DNA of 63,614 nt from Ignavibacterium sp. (GTDB taxonomy: Bacteria; Zixibacteria; MSB-5A5; GN15; PGXB01), in contig DYGG01000013.1 in the NCBI GenBank assembly GCA_020724775.1, positions 1-63,614 on the forward strand, written 5' to 3'. Shown here in pieces: positions 1-11,500 of the stretch (position 1 is its first letter; every line of letters begins with the position of its first letter). Made by a program: the position numbers and the translations under genes. The notes below the pieces were generated by a model. That model did not search any database. It worked only from the letters and a program-made list of their open reading frames with translations, and was not told the DNA's origin.

Positions 1-50
1 CAAAAATGGCAAAATAAAAAAAGGGCGTCGACCATTTTGTCAACACCCTG

Positions 51-74
51 AGGCGGCATCAAAGCCGCCTTTTC
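51..74 (+). terminator. Rho-independent terminator for a gene left of the window
   Basis: A perfect 7-bp stem (51-57 with 64-70, AGGCGGC/GCCGCCT) closes a 6-base loop and is followed by a T-rich run on the plus strand. It therefore ends a rightward transcript that starts outside the window and converges on the leftward gene at 95-2728. Confidence 0.7.
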
Positions 75-94
75 TTTTGGGGCGCTTATTGACT

Positions 95-2728
95 TCACAT
101 AATTATGACAAGTTTGCCCATCTGATTGCCGTAGGGGGATTCCACCACCCAGTAGTAAATTCCGGAAACGACCGCCTGCGTATTTCGGGTGATTAAGTCC
201 CAGTCGGCGACCATACTCTGTGGAGAACCGGGGACTTTGTCGTGGTCGATTTCGCGCACCAGGTCGCCATCCAGGGTAAAAATCCTGATTTTGCACTTGG
301 GCGGCAGGTTGGCAAAATGGATTCGCCGCACGCGGTCATCAGGATAATCCTCCAGCCCGCGCCCTTCAAAACCGCCCCCTTCTACTCTGCGGTAATTGGC
401 GTCCAGACGATACGGGTTAGGAAATACGACCACTTTCAATCCCTCCGATTCAATTATGGCGCTGTTATTGAGCGGATATTCCGCCACCATGTTAAGGGAC
501 GGCGAACTTTCGAGCGATGCCAATCCGCCGCTGGGAGAGCCGAAATCGAAGGCGGTAACAGATACATAGTACAGCTGCGACGGCAGCAGATTGCGAATAG
601 TGTACTCATACTCAAAATATTTGAACAGAGTATCCTCCACCAGCGCGTCGGGGCAATACTTTTTTGCCGAGTCGGGATGGAGTGAACAGGGAAACAGTTC
701 ATCGGGATAGACTTTATGAATCATCATGGTGTCCCTAAGTTCCGTCATATTCCAGTCTTTTCGCGTGAAGAAGAAGACCGAATCGCCCCACCGGAAAGGA
801 TAATCGCGAGAATAAGCCAGCGGCTCAAAAGCGGGACCATAGAGTTGTCTTAACGAATCAAGTGTATAAGGAATATCTTTAATCACAAACTTGCTCAAAC
901 GCCATTCCCAGATATGCTTGTCATAATCTTCGAGGTCATAGGAAGCCTGAAGAACAAAATCACTGGCGCGTGAGGAAAGCGATTGATAGACCCGATATCC
1001 TTCAAAATCGATAATGCCGGAGAAGACGTCTTCAGTGGTCTCGGTGCCGAGTTCGTGGCCATTCCATCTGATGCGCAGTTGTCCGCGATTGAATTCATCG
1101 ACGCTGGGGAAAATTCTAAGTCGAGGCGCCGGAGGCGGAGTAGCGCCGCGAAAGTCGGGGATGCCGTCCCCTTCATAGTATGAAATCTCGGCGAACTTAA
1201 TCCAACCATCTTCGATGATAACAGTGTCCGCAGATATCTTGGCGACACCGGAGCCGACAATCGGTTTCCCCAACGTATCCGGTATGGAATCGTAAACCCA
1301 AACCCGGTACTTCCCTTTGTAGCCGTCACCGTCCGTATCATACCCCGGATTATCATAAATCCAGGATGCCCAAAGGGAATTAAGGCCGAAATCCTGGAAA
1401 TTGAGTTTGTTGTAATAGGCTTCGGGGAAGTATGGGTCGAAAGTGTTCTTGAAGGCGTTGCAATCGACGTGAAAATCCTGACCGGCAACATAGGCAAAAC
1501 TTATCGGTAGGACTTCGCCGGGGTCAATATCAAAAGGACCGAAAGAGAGGAGATAACGGGTGTCGAACCCATCGGCAAAATCGGGAGCCCCCTCCGGAGG
1601 GGGGAGCCATCCTTCACCGGTGTTATTGCGGGCGGAGAACAATTGGTCGTAGTCGAATTCTTCGTGGCGCATAATGTAATATTTGACACGATCTCCTTCG
1701 GGAGTTCCCAGATGAGCACCGAAGGGGCGGAAGGGGTCATCGGGAGTGCCCGCTTTACGGGGACCGAAATCTTTCGCCGGGTCGCCGTTAGAAATCCACC
1801 AGTTGAAGGAGTATTTTAGAGAATCAGAAGGGGTGCGCACAACGCGAATGCCGGTGATGGAGGTGGGATATCTGACCGGGTCGTACGGGCAGGGGTCATT
1901 GTCATATTGCTTGCCGTCATTGTCGGCGATATAGGCTATGTTAATAGTGTCGATGAAACCGCGACCGAAAGATGAGGGTATCTCGCGTCGGAAACCGCAG
2001 ATATCATCCTGATACCCATCGGAGCCGCCTGGGGTATTGGTTACATCACCATCGACATAAAATCCCATATAGACGCCACGGAGTGTCCTGTCGCCGATAT
2101 TCTTAATGTCATAATCGAAGAGGACAAAATCTTCGGCATATTCGTAACTCCAGGAATAAGAGCGCTGCGTGATTTCGGCATGAAGCGGCATATGGGGACG
2201 ATTATCGATAGGGTCAGCGTCAACCAAAAGCGGATTGGTCAAAGTATCGGTATAAATAGCAACAAAATCCTGCTCGGAAATGGCGTCCAGGTCATTTGGA
2301 TTGGTTATGGTTCGATGAATTATCCGGCCGCGGGGATAAGGGTCAGGATATAATTCTTCCGTTCCGCCCCAGCCGTCGGCGCCGACCGAGACTAGAGTGT
2401 CACGGCCCACCACTGCGCCAATCCAGAAAGCGCCTGCGAAAAGATAATTGAGTATTCCGGGAAACGGGTAAATACAGGATGGCGCCGGACCGCCGTCAAT
2501 CGGGTTGGAGACACCCGGAATATAGCCGTTGCCGAAATGCCCCTGATTCGATACGGTCAAACCGATTTTACCGATATTATGCACGCCGACAGTGATATAA
2601 GGCTCGCTGGCGGTGATTTTCTCGACCCGCTGGAGTTTGGAAGTCTTATCATACAAAGAGCGGCCGAAAGATGGGATTGAAATCGCCATAACAGCGACAA
2701 GGAAAAAAACGGGAACTTTCATTTTCAT
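95..2728 (-). CDS. Large exported protein with Fn3-like region and FlgD-like C-terminal domain
   Basis: 877 residues. Residues 1-22 form a signal peptide (basic start, hydrophobic core, SFG), so the protein leaves the cytoplasm. Around residues 530-750 there are fibronectin-III-like strands (PPAPRLRIF, FEGYRVY, YYVSVTAFD). The last 100 residues start at VVFPNPYR and contain KIRIFTLDGDLVREI, the pattern of the FlgD-Ig/type IX-like C-terminal domains common on FCB-group surface proteins. The middle has repeated acidic DxDxDG-like loops (YDTDGDGYKGKYRV) that could bind calcium. No catalytic motif is visible. It stands alone, and no good ribosome-binding site precedes the ATG. The function is unknown; a surface or extracellular structural or binding protein is the most I can infer. 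Confidence 0.85.
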   Translation of the reverse strand: MKMKVPVFFLVAVMAISIPSFGRSLYDKTSKLQRVEKITASEPYITVGVHNIGKIGLTVSNQGHFGNGYIPGVSNPIDGGPAPSCIYPFPGILNYLFAGAFWIGAVVGRDTLVSVGADGWGGTEELYPDPYPRGRIIHRTITNPNDLDAISEQDFVAIYTDTLTNPLLVDADPIDNRPHMPLHAEITQRSYSWSYEYAEDFVLFDYDIKNIGDRTLRGVYMGFYVDGDVTNTPGGSDGYQDDICGFRREIPSSFGRGFIDTINIAYIADNDGKQYDNDPCPYDPVRYPTSITGIRVVRTPSDSLKYSFNWWISNGDPAKDFGPRKAGTPDDPFRPFGAHLGTPEGDRVKYYIMRHEEFDYDQLFSARNNTGEGWLPPPEGAPDFADGFDTRYLLSFGPFDIDPGEVLPISFAYVAGQDFHVDCNAFKNTFDPYFPEAYYNKLNFQDFGLNSLWASWIYDNPGYDTDGDGYKGKYRVWVYDSIPDTLGKPIVGSGVAKISADTVIIEDGWIKFAEISYYEGDGIPDFRGATPPPAPRLRIFPSVDEFNRGQLRIRWNGHELGTETTEDVFSGIIDFEGYRVYQSLSSRASDFVLQASYDLEDYDKHIWEWRLSKFVIKDIPYTLDSLRQLYGPAFEPLAYSRDYPFRWGDSVFFFTRKDWNMTELRDTMMIHKVYPDELFPCSLHPDSAKKYCPDALVEDTLFKYFEYEYTIRNLLPSQLYYVSVTAFDFGSPSGGLASLESSPSLNMVAEYPLNNSAIIESEGLKVVVFPNPYRLDANYRRVEGGGFEGRGLEDYPDDRVRRIHFANLPPKCKIRIFTLDGDLVREIDHDKVPGSPQSMVADWDLITRNTQAVVSGIYYWVVESPYGNQMGKLVIIM

Positions 2729-2858
2729 AGGTTGCCGGGCGTTACATTATTTCAGACGACAGAGATACCAGTTCTGTAAAATCATAAAAGTAACTTTATA
2801 GATCAAATTTACACCAAATCTTTCTCCGGCGCAAGCCCGATATATGGTTGGAGAAGAT

Positions 2859-2885
2859 AAAAAATGCCGGCGGCCTCCCGCCGGC
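2859..2885 (-). terminator. Terminator after the outer-membrane barrel gene
   Basis: A perfect 8-bp stem (2866-2873 GCCGGCGG with 2878-2885) has a 4-base loop. Read on the minus strand it is followed by an A-then-six-T tail. It lies about 65 bases past the stop codon at 2951. Confidence 0.75.
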
Positions 2886-2950
2886 GAAAAACACTCTATC
2901 ATCCGATTCCCTCAACAGGGTGACCGGAGAGCGATTTTGGGGTGAAATTA

Positions 2951-3985
2951 TTAGAATCCCGCGGCAAACTGCAGGCTCAAAACATCGGCAATCCCTTGGT
3001 CATTTATGCGGTATTCGGCGCGGAGTTCGGCGATACTGCCGACAACGTAGCCGCATCCCAAAGAAAGATGCTCATACCAGAATTTGTCCCGTTCGAAATT
3101 GACACCGCCGTATCTCAGGGCAAAGAAAGGGGCGCCAAATGAATACCAGCCCTGAAGATAGAAACCTTCATTCGTCTCGGGGCTGACAGAGCGGTTCTTT
3201 TCATGAGAGATATACTCGGCACGGGCGTGAAAAGACGCGACATCGAGGGCGAAATCAGCGCCCCGGAGGTTCATCTCCGGGCGGTCAGACTGGTTGATTC
3301 CTACGGCGTAGGAAAAGCCCAGTTCGACTGGGATAGCCGGAGTGACTCCGACCCGTCCGCCGTAGGCATTTTCAGGGGTGGTATTTATAATTTCAACGAC
3401 TTCTTCGTACTGCCCGGTGGCGAGATTGAATTCCATCCAGGTTGACTCTGCCTCGCTTTCGAAGCCATTGACGGCGTAAAGGGTAATATTGGCATATTGC
3501 CAGGTGGAATACAACTGGATACCCAGGTCGTTCCAGGAATCATGAGTCGCCTCAACCGCCGAGGGAGCCGAAATCATTTTTCGGGTAATGGAACAATAGT
3601 CGTGCCATTCAATTCCGAAGGGGATGTCAAATTGCCCCGCAATAATGCCGGAACGCTCAATATTCCAGAGTCGTTTGAGATATCCTTCGTCGGCGCCAAA
3701 GAGATGCAGATCAATGGTGGCGGAACCGACGCCAAAGTTGCCGGCTTCATTGTCGTAACAGACAGCAACAGCCGCTTCCATTCGCTCTCCCAGTTTTCGG
3801 GTGAGGTCGATTTCAGCCTGCCCCAGGGAATAGTTGCCGTTCTTGAAGGCGACAGCGCTGTATTCGGAAACGACGTCAAAAAAACCGCTGATTTCTATAT
3901 CGTTTTCTGCCGAAACGGTTCCGCTTATTACCAGTCCGGGCAGAAGAATCATCAAGATGATGAAGTATCTGGCTAAGTTACTCAT
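2951..3985 (-). CDS. Outer-membrane beta-barrel (porin-like) protein
   Basis: 344 residues. A signal peptide (residues 1-26, hydrophobic core ending VSA) is followed by alternating polar and aromatic strands typical of a transmembrane barrel. The chain ends in phenylalanine (QFAAGF), the usual outer-membrane assembly signal. The GQFDIPFGIEWHDY stretch resembles the inner-loop region of phosphate-selective/carbohydrate-type porins. The ATG is preceded by GGGAGG at a good distance, which supports this start. The substrate cannot be told. It is followed by its own terminator and seems monocistronic. Confidence 0.8.
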   Translation of the reverse strand: MSNLARYFIILMILLPGLVISGTVSAENDIEISGFFDVVSEYSAVAFKNGNYSLGQAEIDLTRKLGERMEAAVAVCYDNEAGNFGVGSATIDLHLFGADEGYLKRLWNIERSGIIAGQFDIPFGIEWHDYCSITRKMISAPSAVEATHDSWNDLGIQLYSTWQYANITLYAVNGFESEAESTWMEFNLATGQYEEVVEIINTTPENAYGGRVGVTPAIPVELGFSYAVGINQSDRPEMNLRGADFALDVASFHARAEYISHEKNRSVSPETNEGFYLQGWYSFGAPFFALRYGGVNFERDKFWYEHLSLGCGYVVGSIAELRAEYRINDQGIADVLSLQFAAGF

Positions 3986-4049
3986 AAGTTGCCTCCCGTT
4001 AGGAAAAGATAGAATTTCGCTTCAGAGAGTGGCGGTACTTGAATACCCA

Positions 4050-4083
4050 CCGGGGCGCGGAGGAGGGGTCAACCGCGCCCCGG
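4050..4083. repeat. Strong GC-rich hairpin between chemoreceptor and porin genes
   Basis: An 11-bp perfect inverted repeat (4050-4060, CCGGGGCGCGG, with 4073-4083) encloses a 12-base loop. There is no T-run on either side, so it is not a classical intrinsic terminator. It could still pause transcription or protect the 3' end of the chemoreceptor mRNA, which stops at 4114. Confidence 0.5.
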
Positions 4084-4113
4084 CAACTGCCACGCGCGGG
4101 CGAAGATTCCCCG

Positions 4114-5790
4114 TTAGAAAGTAGCCATCTCCTCTTTTTCAAGGGGAATGATTTCTTCCGCCTTGGGCGCCCCTGAGAGAGGCTCCGTCGCTTTCCTGTT
4201 TTTCGGCGTCGATACAGCCGGTTTCTGCTTGGTCGCCAAAGCGTGAATCCTCTGTTTGAGTTCGACGCCCCGTTCAGCGAAACTGGCATGAGCGGTTCGC
4301 GATTGATGCGGGCGCGTATGCGAAATCGCGGCATCGGTCCGGTAACTGCTCTGCACTGCCTTTCTGCCTCCGACAATGGCTTTAAGTTGTCCCACAATTT
4401 CCTGCATCTGCTGCGCCTGCGCCGCCAGTTCTTCACTTGCTGAAGAAGATTCCTCGGCATTAGCAGCAACCTGCTGGGTAACCTGGTCCATTTGCGCCAC
4501 CGCCGTGTTAATCTGATTTATTCCCTGCGCCTGTTCGTCGGATGCCGCCGAGACCTCGCCGACCAGCCCGGTCACTTTCTTGACGCCGGCGGTGATTTCG
4601 GCAAGAATTGATTTCAGTTCTTCGGTGGCGCGGACGCCGTTCTCAGAATTTTTCTGCGAGCCTTCGATGAGGGCGGCGGTATTCTTTGCCGCCTCAGCGG
4701 AGCGCTGCGCCAAATTACGAACCTCCTCGGCAACCACGGCGAACCCTTTTCCGGCTTCACCGGCGCGAGCCGCTTCTACCGCGGCATTTAGCGCCAGGAG
4801 ATTGGTCTGGAAGGCGATTTCATCGATTACTTTTATTATTTTGGCGGTTTCATCGGATGATTTCTTGATTTCCTCGATAGCGAGCGACATCCCGTCCATC
4901 GCCCGAACGCCTCTATCGGCGGCGCCGCTGGCGTCACCGGCGAGAATATTTGCCTGTTTGGCGTTATCGGCATTCTGCTTGGTCATGCTCGACATCTCTT
5001 CGAGCGAAGAAGAGGTCTCTTCAAGGGAGGAGGCCTGCTCGGAGGCGCCTTCGGCGAGCGACTGGCTGGCGCTGGCGACCTGCTCGGAGGCGGAACCGAC
5101 CTGCTCGGCACCTTCGCTGAGAAGCCCGATCACATGATTAACTGGTCGAGTAATAGACGCAGAAAGGAGAATTCCCAATCCTAACGCCAGGAAAGTGCCC
5201 AGAACTACACTAATTACGGTGGCCGTCTTGTAGCCTGAGGCTCTGGCCCTACTCTGACTGTCAACTGATTCTTCACGATCTTGTACTATCTTTCTTATTT
5301 CTTCAAGCAAGGCACGTACATCTCCAAGGTACTTTTCCGTATGCTCAACGAAGTAAGTGACAGCGATGCGTTTGCCGTCGTGTCCATTCCGAAGATTCTT
5401 TTCAATTTCTACTGCCGATTGATGCAGTAATCGATGGGGCTCCTCAATCTGCGCGAGCAGAATTTTGACCTCCGGAATCATGCTCTCCGTTTCTCGACGA
5501 AGGTCGCCATAATACCATTTGCCGAACCCGCATTTATGTTCGTCCTTTACCACATCCAAACTTGTAACATCGTCACTTAAAATAAATTCAGAAGCTTTCA
5601 TTGCCCACTTCAAGTGGTCGATTTCTCTCTGAGTGAGTTCTTGTCTAACGGCACTGAATGCCGTTATGTGGCCGAACAATTCATTGGTTTGGTTCACCCC
5701 CGTCCATCCAATAATGCCGACTATGAATGTCAATAAGGCAACCATTATAAATCCACCAATGAGTTTAATACTTAGACTAAGTCGTTTCAT
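4114..5790 (-). CDS. Methyl-accepting chemotaxis protein with N-terminal CZB-like sensor
   Basis: 558 residues, an inner-membrane chemoreceptor. TM1 is at about 8-30, a sensor domain at 31-188, TM2 at 190-213, a short HAMP-like linker follows, then the long coiled-coil signalling domain. The signalling hairpin tip ([22 protein letters not shown] split over residues about 322-350, then [13 protein letters not shown]) is perfect. The sensor holds HLKW near residue 58 and CGFGKW near residue 87, the zinc-binding pattern of CZB domains. Here it sits between the two membrane segments and not at the usual cytoplasmic C-terminus. The tail beyond residue 480 is basic, low complexity and ends EEMATF, possibly a tether. 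The start has GAGAGG five bases upstream. CheW is encoded just upstream on the same strand. Confidence 0.93.
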   Translation of the reverse strand: MKRLSLSIKLIGGFIMVALLTFIVGIIGWTGVNQTNELFGHITAFSAVRQELTQREIDHLKWAMKASEFILSDDVTSLDVVKDEHKCGFGKWYYGDLRRETESMIPEVKILLAQIEEPHRLLHQSAVEIEKNLRNGHDGKRIAVTYFVEHTEKYLGDVRALLEEIRKIVQDREESVDSQSRARASGYKTATVISVVLGTFLALGLGILLSASITRPVNHVIGLLSEGAEQVGSASEQVASASQSLAEGASEQASSLEETSSSLEEMSSMTKQNADNAKQANILAGDASGAADRGVRAMDGMSLAIEEIKKSSDETAKIIKVIDEIAFQTNLLALNAAVEAARAGEAGKGFAVVAEEVRNLAQRSAEAAKNTAALIEGSQKNSENGVRATEELKSILAEITAGVKKVTGLVGEVSAASDEQAQGINQINTAVAQMDQVTQQVAANAEESSSASEELAAQAQQMQEIVGQLKAIVGGRKAVQSSYRTDAAISHTRPHQSRTAHASFAERGVELKQRIHALATKQKPAVSTPKNRKATEPLSGAPKAEEIIPLEKEEMATF

Positions 5791-6254
5791 TGTACACCTC
5801 TCAGTAGATGCTGATTTTCAAACCGTATGCAGTTGTTGTTTTGACTTAAGAGTGATTTATTACTTGGTTCTGGTGTTGCACAAACCTCCCTTTGCTGTAA
5901 TTGCTGTAGTTGATTGTTGTTCTTTAACTAATATTTGACGTTCAGTATTCTCTGTTGCATTGCCAAACTTACCAGAAACTCCGTGCCGGCAGTGTTATCA
6001 GATATGATGACAGCGATAACGAATGAAGTCAAAGGAACTGAATTGTCGCCGACCAGCAGATTGGTGGAGTATGTAATCTTAATTGCTCTCTGAGAACTGA
6101 CAATTGAGTTGTATATTCTTGTCATAGAATTCTTATGCGCTCTCTATAAGATTATTCCGCAGACTAACATTATTGACTGTAGTAGTCACTCCTGTGTGAA
6201 GCGAAGAGTTCCTCGTTGGTCTTCCTCATTATTTACCCAATCTTGATCAACTAG
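5791..6254 (-). other. Intergenic region between cheW and the chemoreceptor gene
   Basis: 464 AT-rich bases without a convincing gene. It holds an 11-codon mini-ORF (5881 down to 5846, GTG start) with AGGGAGG three bases upstream, possibly a leader peptide for the chemoreceptor. A 65-codon minus-strand frame (6125-5928) has no recognisable homology or ribosome-binding site, and I do not call it a gene. No terminator is visible, so cheW and the receptor may be cotranscribed. Confidence 0.4.
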
Positions 6255-6773
6255 TTATTTTTCACTGATATAGTCGACAAGTTGAAAGGCCTCAAGGCAA
6301 ATCACCCGGTCGATATCAAGAAGGAGTTTGACAGCCCCCTTGACCTTGCCGATGCCGAGTATGAAGTCGGTATTAATATGGGTACCGAATTCCGGGGCAT
6401 CCTGAATTTCCTCGTCGCTAATGTCAAGAACCTCCGAGACGGCATCAACGAGAAGCCCCATCAGAACCGAATCGCCGTTGGAGGCGACATCGACAACTAT
6501 AATGCATGATTCGTCGGTGTCGGCGGCGCCTTCCATGTCGAATTTCTGGCGCAGGTCAAGCACCGAAATCACTTTCCCCCGAAGATTAATCACACCCCGT
6601 ACATATTGGGGAGTGCGCGGAACAGCGGTGATGGACATCAAGCCGATTATCTCGCGGACTTTGAGAATCTCCAAGCCATACTCTTCAGCGGCAAGTTTAA
6701 AGGTGAGATATTTTCCGGCTCGTTGCCGGAGTGCCCCCGCACGCCCAAGTACAATAGCGGAATCGCCTGTCAT
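6255..6773 (-). CDS. cheW: Chemotaxis coupling protein CheW
   Basis: 172 residues, cytoplasmic. CheW links chemoreceptors to the histidine kinase CheA. The fold is clear from KYLTFKLAAEEYGLEILKV near the start, the conserved PRTPQYVRGVINLRGKVI core (residues 50-70), then the VLMGLLVDAVSEVLDI and ILGIGKVKG segments. GGGAGG stands seven bases before the ATG. It is transcribed leftward toward the chemoreceptor, and no CheA, CheR, CheB or CheY is in the window. These two are therefore probably an accessory pair serving a kinase encoded elsewhere. Confidence 0.95.
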   Translation of the reverse strand: MTGDSAIVLGRAGALRQRAGKYLTFKLAAEEYGLEILKVREIIGLMSITAVPRTPQYVRGVINLRGKVISVLDLRQKFDMEGAADTDESCIIVVDVASNGDSVLMGLLVDAVSEVLDISDEEIQDAPEFGTHINTDFILGIGKVKGAVKLLLDIDRVICLEAFQLVDYISEK

Positions 6774-7140
6774 TCTAAGCCTCCCTTACTTTATGACCGG
6801 TTAACCCAATTTGAAAATAATTCCAATTACGGTCCAAATTCAGCCCACATGGAATTATCTGTACTATCCTGCTTCTTCGGAAGAGAGAGAAATATATTGA
6901 GGCGTTAATTGTCTATTATCGCAAAATTGTGGCGCTCTGTACCTGAATTGCACAGCAATTCATCTACAGTATATATTATCGGATAAATCACTCCACTATC
7001 GGCGATGACAGAGTTTCCTGTTTTGTATTAATTCTCAACGAGTTACAAAATATAGCGGGGAGGGATGATTCTAAAGATTCGCTCTGTATATCCGTGAATA
7101 AAACGAGTCTGAATTCTCGTCTGAATGGTGATAGGAAGAC
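6774..7140. other. Intergenic region upstream of cheW
   Basis: 367 AT-rich bases between the stop of the response-regulator gene at 7141 and cheW. It must carry the cheW promoter, but I could not find a convincing -35/-10 pair or a sigma-54 GG-GC site. No RNA gene or ORF is supported. Confidence 0.3.
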
Positions 7141-8517
7141 TCAGTCAATCTGAATATTGAGAGCGCGAATCATTCGTTTGAGATTGGAGCGGTCAAGACC
7201 CAGCAGACGGGCCGCTTCACTTATATTGTTATTGGATTCGGCGAGGGCTTCGATAACACACTGCCGCTTGAATTCTCGCATGCGACGAGCCAGGTCTCTC
7301 CGGGTCAGTTTTGTGTCCTCCTCCGGCGTCCGGTTCCTCGTCATATAAGAGCGGACATCGGCCTCCATAATGATATCGGAATCGGTCAGCACCATATGGG
7401 ACTCGACCGTGTCAAGCAACTGGCGGACATTACCGGGCCAATCGAACTCCATAAAAGCTGCGATCGCGGAGGGGTCAAAGATTTTATAATTGAGGTCATC
7501 ATTCATTACCAGCCGGTCGCGAAACCGCTCCACCAACAGCGGAATATCTTCTTTCCTTTCGCGCAACGGAGGAAGATTTATCATAACGCCGCGCAGCCGG
7601 TAATAGAGGTCTTCACGGAAATGATTGGTAGCAATCAGACTTTCCAGGTTGCGGTGGGTGGCGCAAATAAGACGGATATTGGTTTTCTTAGGAATCGGCG
7701 AGCCGACCGTTTGAAATTGACCCGTTTCCAGGACTCGCAGCAGTTTTCCCTGTGTAACCAGGTCGAGGTCGCCAATTTCATCCAAAAAGACAGTGCCGCC
7801 ATCGGCATATTCGAATAAACCGAACGCAGTCTCGACCGCTCCGGTAAATGCCCCCCGGGTGTGCCCGAAGAGTTCCGATTCTATAATATCGGGTGATTTA
7901 TAATTGCAACTGAAAGGGACAAAGCGCGCCTCACGCCGTCCGCTATTATAATGTATCGCTTGCGCCACCAACTCCTTGCCGGAGCCGGTTTCACCGAGTA
8001 TGACCACCTTCTTGTCACAGGCGGCCACCTTGCTGATGAGTCGGTAAACCTGCTGCATGACAGCGGAGCGTCCGACCATTCCGTACAGCTGTTCGGCGGT
8101 CTGCACGATTGCCCCTCCCCCCCGTTTTAGAATATACCCCTCAAAGCCGTTGCGAACCGCCCGCATCAGTTTGACAATCGGTTCCCCCTTTTCGATATAG
8201 TCGAAAGGCTTTTCCTTTTCGTCTATTTCCTCTTCATCATACTCGCCGGGATAGCCGGTATGAAAAACCACCGAGATATCGGGATTGATAGCGCGAATCT
8301 GGCGGGCGGCGGCGATACCGTCCATCCCCGGCATTTTGATATCCATCACCACCACAGCAATATCGCCGTCATTATTAAGATATTGCAGCGCCTGCTCACC
8401 GGATTCTGCCTGAAGAACGCTGTAATCTTTGCGGAAGAGTTCCTTGAGCATATTGAGCACTGCCGCATCATCATCAACCAAAAGTATTTTCAGACTTTCG
8501 TCATTCTGTTCAAACAT
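7141..8517 (-). CDS. Sigma-54-dependent response regulator (NtrC family)
   Basis: 458 residues in three domains. A receiver domain (about 8-125) has the phospho-acceptor aspartate in [13 protein letters not shown]. The AAA+ sigma-54 activation domain (about 150-385) has Walker A GETGSGKE, the sigma-54 contact loop GAFTGA, Walker [12 protein letters not shown] and an arginine-finger region. A Fis-type helix-turn-helix (about 420-456) has [17 protein letters not shown]. It activates promoters read by sigma-54 RNA polymerase. It begins three bases after the stop of the giant histidine kinase, so the two are cotranscribed and translationally linked and almost certainly form a two-component pair. 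Target genes are unknown. Confidence 0.96.
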   Translation of the reverse strand: MFEQNDESLKILLVDDDAAVLNMLKELFRKDYSVLQAESGEQALQYLNNDGDIAVVVMDIKMPGMDGIAAARQIRAINPDISVVFHTGYPGEYDEEEIDEKEKPFDYIEKGEPIVKLMRAVRNGFEGYILKRGGGAIVQTAEQLYGMVGRSAVMQQVYRLISKVAACDKKVVILGETGSGKELVAQAIHYNSGRREARFVPFSCNYKSPDIIESELFGHTRGAFTGAVETAFGLFEYADGGTVFLDEIGDLDLVTQGKLLRVLETGQFQTVGSPIPKKTNIRLICATHRNLESLIATNHFREDLYYRLRGVMINLPPLRERKEDIPLLVERFRDRLVMNDDLNYKIFDPSAIAAFMEFDWPGNVRQLLDTVESHMVLTDSDIIMEADVRSYMTRNRTPEEDTKLTRRDLARRMREFKRQCVIEALAESNNNISEAARLLGLDRSNLKRMIRALNIQID

Positions 8518-8520
8518 ATT

Positions 8521-11500
8521 TTACCTCGCCAGAACCAATTCGACCGTCAGAATGGTGCCGATGCCAGGCGCACTGGAGACATTGAGCGCGCCGCCATACA
8601 GTTCTATCACCTTTTTGGACGTAGCCAACCCTAACCCGGTTCCTCGATTCGGTTTAGTTGAGAAAAACGCTTCAAATATACGAGAAATATCTTTTTCGTC
8701 AATACCGACTCCGTTGTCTTCAAAAGTAACGCGGCAAGATTTTTCGAACCGGAAGGCGTGAATATTAAGCATTGGATTTTCACGCCCTTCCAGGGCATCC
8801 AGGGCATTAATAAATAGATTATTGAAAGCCATGAACAATTGTCGGCGATTGGATATGACCTCCAGGCAGTCGGAGCAGTTCATAACCAGCCGCACTTTCT
8901 GCTCCTCCACCCTGAACTGGTTGGCGCTGATGACCTCGTCCAGCACCGCCCGCACGTTGACTTCTTCCGGGTACCTTTCCGTGTCGAGTTTGGTGTATTT
9001 GGAGATAAGGGTGGTAATGTCGATAGCGCGGGTAATGGCATCATCGGCAATGCTGTAATAGTTGTACAGATGTCCTCGCTCGACCAGGTTTTCGCAAATC
9101 AATTTCTTGAGCAGGCTTAGCGAGCCGCGGGCGGGAAAGAGGGCATTGCGAATTTCGTGAGCAAAACCGCCGGCGATCTGTTTCGCCTGACGGATTTTCT
9201 CGGCGTTTATCCGGGCAATCTCCTGCTCCGCAATCGACTTCTGAATAGCGCTGGTGAAGATTTCGCCGATAATTCGCAATAGAGCCATAATTTCTTCGGT
9301 CCATACCTGCTCCCGGGACAAAGTAGCGAAGGCGAGAGCGCCGACCAGCTGCCTCTGAAAAGAACAGGGGACAATGACCATAGATTTTACATCATGAGCA
9401 AGAAGGGCTTCTTTTTCCGCATTGGCATCATCAGGCAGTTCCGAGACTCTCGGTATATGAATGGTTTCGCCGCGGAGCGCCCGCTCCAATACCCAGCGAA
9501 ATGATTCCAGCGGAAAGACCTGTCTTATCTCGGGCGGACTTTCCGCCAGGGGGGAAATCCAGATATGCGAAATCGAAAGTTCGGCGCGGTCTTCGCTTAT
9601 CAGGAAAAGGAGGCTGACGTCGACAGCGGCGAAATTACCGATCTTTTCCAGAGCCGTGTTGATACCGAGGTCGATTTCAGCGCTCGGCGTATTCACAAAA
9701 TTGGAGGAGATGCCGGTGATTAGTGTCTCAAATTCAAGACGGTATTTCAGCGCCTGTTCGGCGAGTCGCCGCTCCGTAATATCTTCCGTATGCACCATAA
9801 TGCTATCAGGCGGCACAAAGGCGTAATTGACCGATAGGAATTTGTTTAGATTAGTGGTCACATAATGGTATTCCATTTCCCGGTGAAGCGATTTTCCGGT
9901 CTTGATACAGTAGTCAAAATCATCTTTAAATTGGGGCATATGAGCGTACATTACGGAGATTCTCTGCCCGATGAACTTTGAAATTCCGCCTTGAGTGATT
10001 TCTGCGGCGGCATCGTTGTAATCGGTAAGAATATAGTCGCCGTCAATTCTCTGCCAGGTATAGGTGGGCAGGGGGATATTTTTGAACTGTGCTCGGAATC
10101 GCTCTTCACTGGTGCGCAGAGCCGCTTCAGCCACTTTGCGATCATGGATATCAAGCAAGACCACATGGCTTGCCGGGAAGCCGTCAAATAACACTCCTTG
10201 CGAGTACACTTCATACCAGCGGTATTCTTTGCCTCCGGTCAGAATGCGTAACTCGTACCTGTTGGGGGAGCCGGGGCCATCAACATGGGCGGCAAAACTG
10301 CTCAGGGCTCGCTCCAGGTCTTCGGGATGTAACAAAGACTTAATGGTTTCGCCGGGATGGCTGTTTAAGAACTGCTCTTTCGGATAGCCGGTCATTTCGA
10401 TAAAGAGTTGGTTGGCGAAGAGTATCCGGTCGCGGGTGGCAATAAGAATTCCCTGAAGGGAATGTTCGGCGAGGTGGCGGAATTTGGCCTCGCTCTCTCT
10501 GAGAGCTTGTTCCATAAGATGGCGCTCGGTGGTATCGCGGGCGATACCGAAAATCCCGACAATCTTGCCGTCTTTATATAGGGGCGATGACACAAATTCT
10601 GCCGTCCGGTGGGAGCCGTCTTTGGTCATGATCCTCAGTTCGTAAACTGGCGGAAATTCGCCGTGAAGAAGGCGCGCGGTGGTCTGCTGCGCCATTTCCT
10701 TATCTTCGGGATGAATGATTAGCAGGAAGTTTTTCCCCAGCCAATCTTCGATTTTCCAACCGGTGGCTTTTTCAAATGAGGGATTCAGGCTGGTGATGAC
10801 GGCGTTGGGTGACAAAGTATAAATTACGTCAATAGCGTTATCGACCAGATTACGGTATCGCTCCTCAGATTCGCGGAGAGCGATATTCGCCAGCGCCAGC
10901 GCCTGACGTTCCAGATTCAGACGTTCCAAACTGCGCAATTCATTAACTTTTTTGGCGACGATATCGACCAACTCCTCGAGTGCGACAATAATATCCGTAT
11001 CGGGTCGTTTGCCGTTGAAGGGAGTGTCAACAGAAAGCCAGCCGTCGTAATTGCCATGAGCGCTCAGAATCGGAACAAAAAGTTCGTCACCCGGACGCCA
11101 GGCATGTGAGGAATTCCCGGGTGACTCCTCTTGAGGAATGGCGCGCTCCAAGTCAGTCACACCCAAACCTTCCTCCTCCGGTATGAAATAAGAATAACTG
11201 ATACGGTACTTGTCCTGAGTCATACGCTTTGCCATTTCAGCGTTGGGGGCTTTTCCTCGGCGCGCCTGCTCGACAATAGCCGGGTCAAGACCGACCTGAC
11301 CGAGATTAATAATCTCACGCTTTTCATTGTGAAGGGTAAGAACCGCCCGCCTGAACAGTTCGGCATCTCTTATTGCCAAGCAGCCGAGTTCCAGGCAACG
11401 GTCAATCGATTCGGCTGTCCGCAGGCGCGTCAAGAGGTCCAATCGGGCTTTGGCGCGTATTTCATTCCGTTTGCGGGCAGTAATATCGGTGGCAATTGAC

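Noticed and set aside
5928-6125. A 65-codon minus-strand ORF between cheW and the chemoreceptor gene.
   Set aside because: No ribosome-binding site, no family, and composition like the surrounding non-coding DNA.
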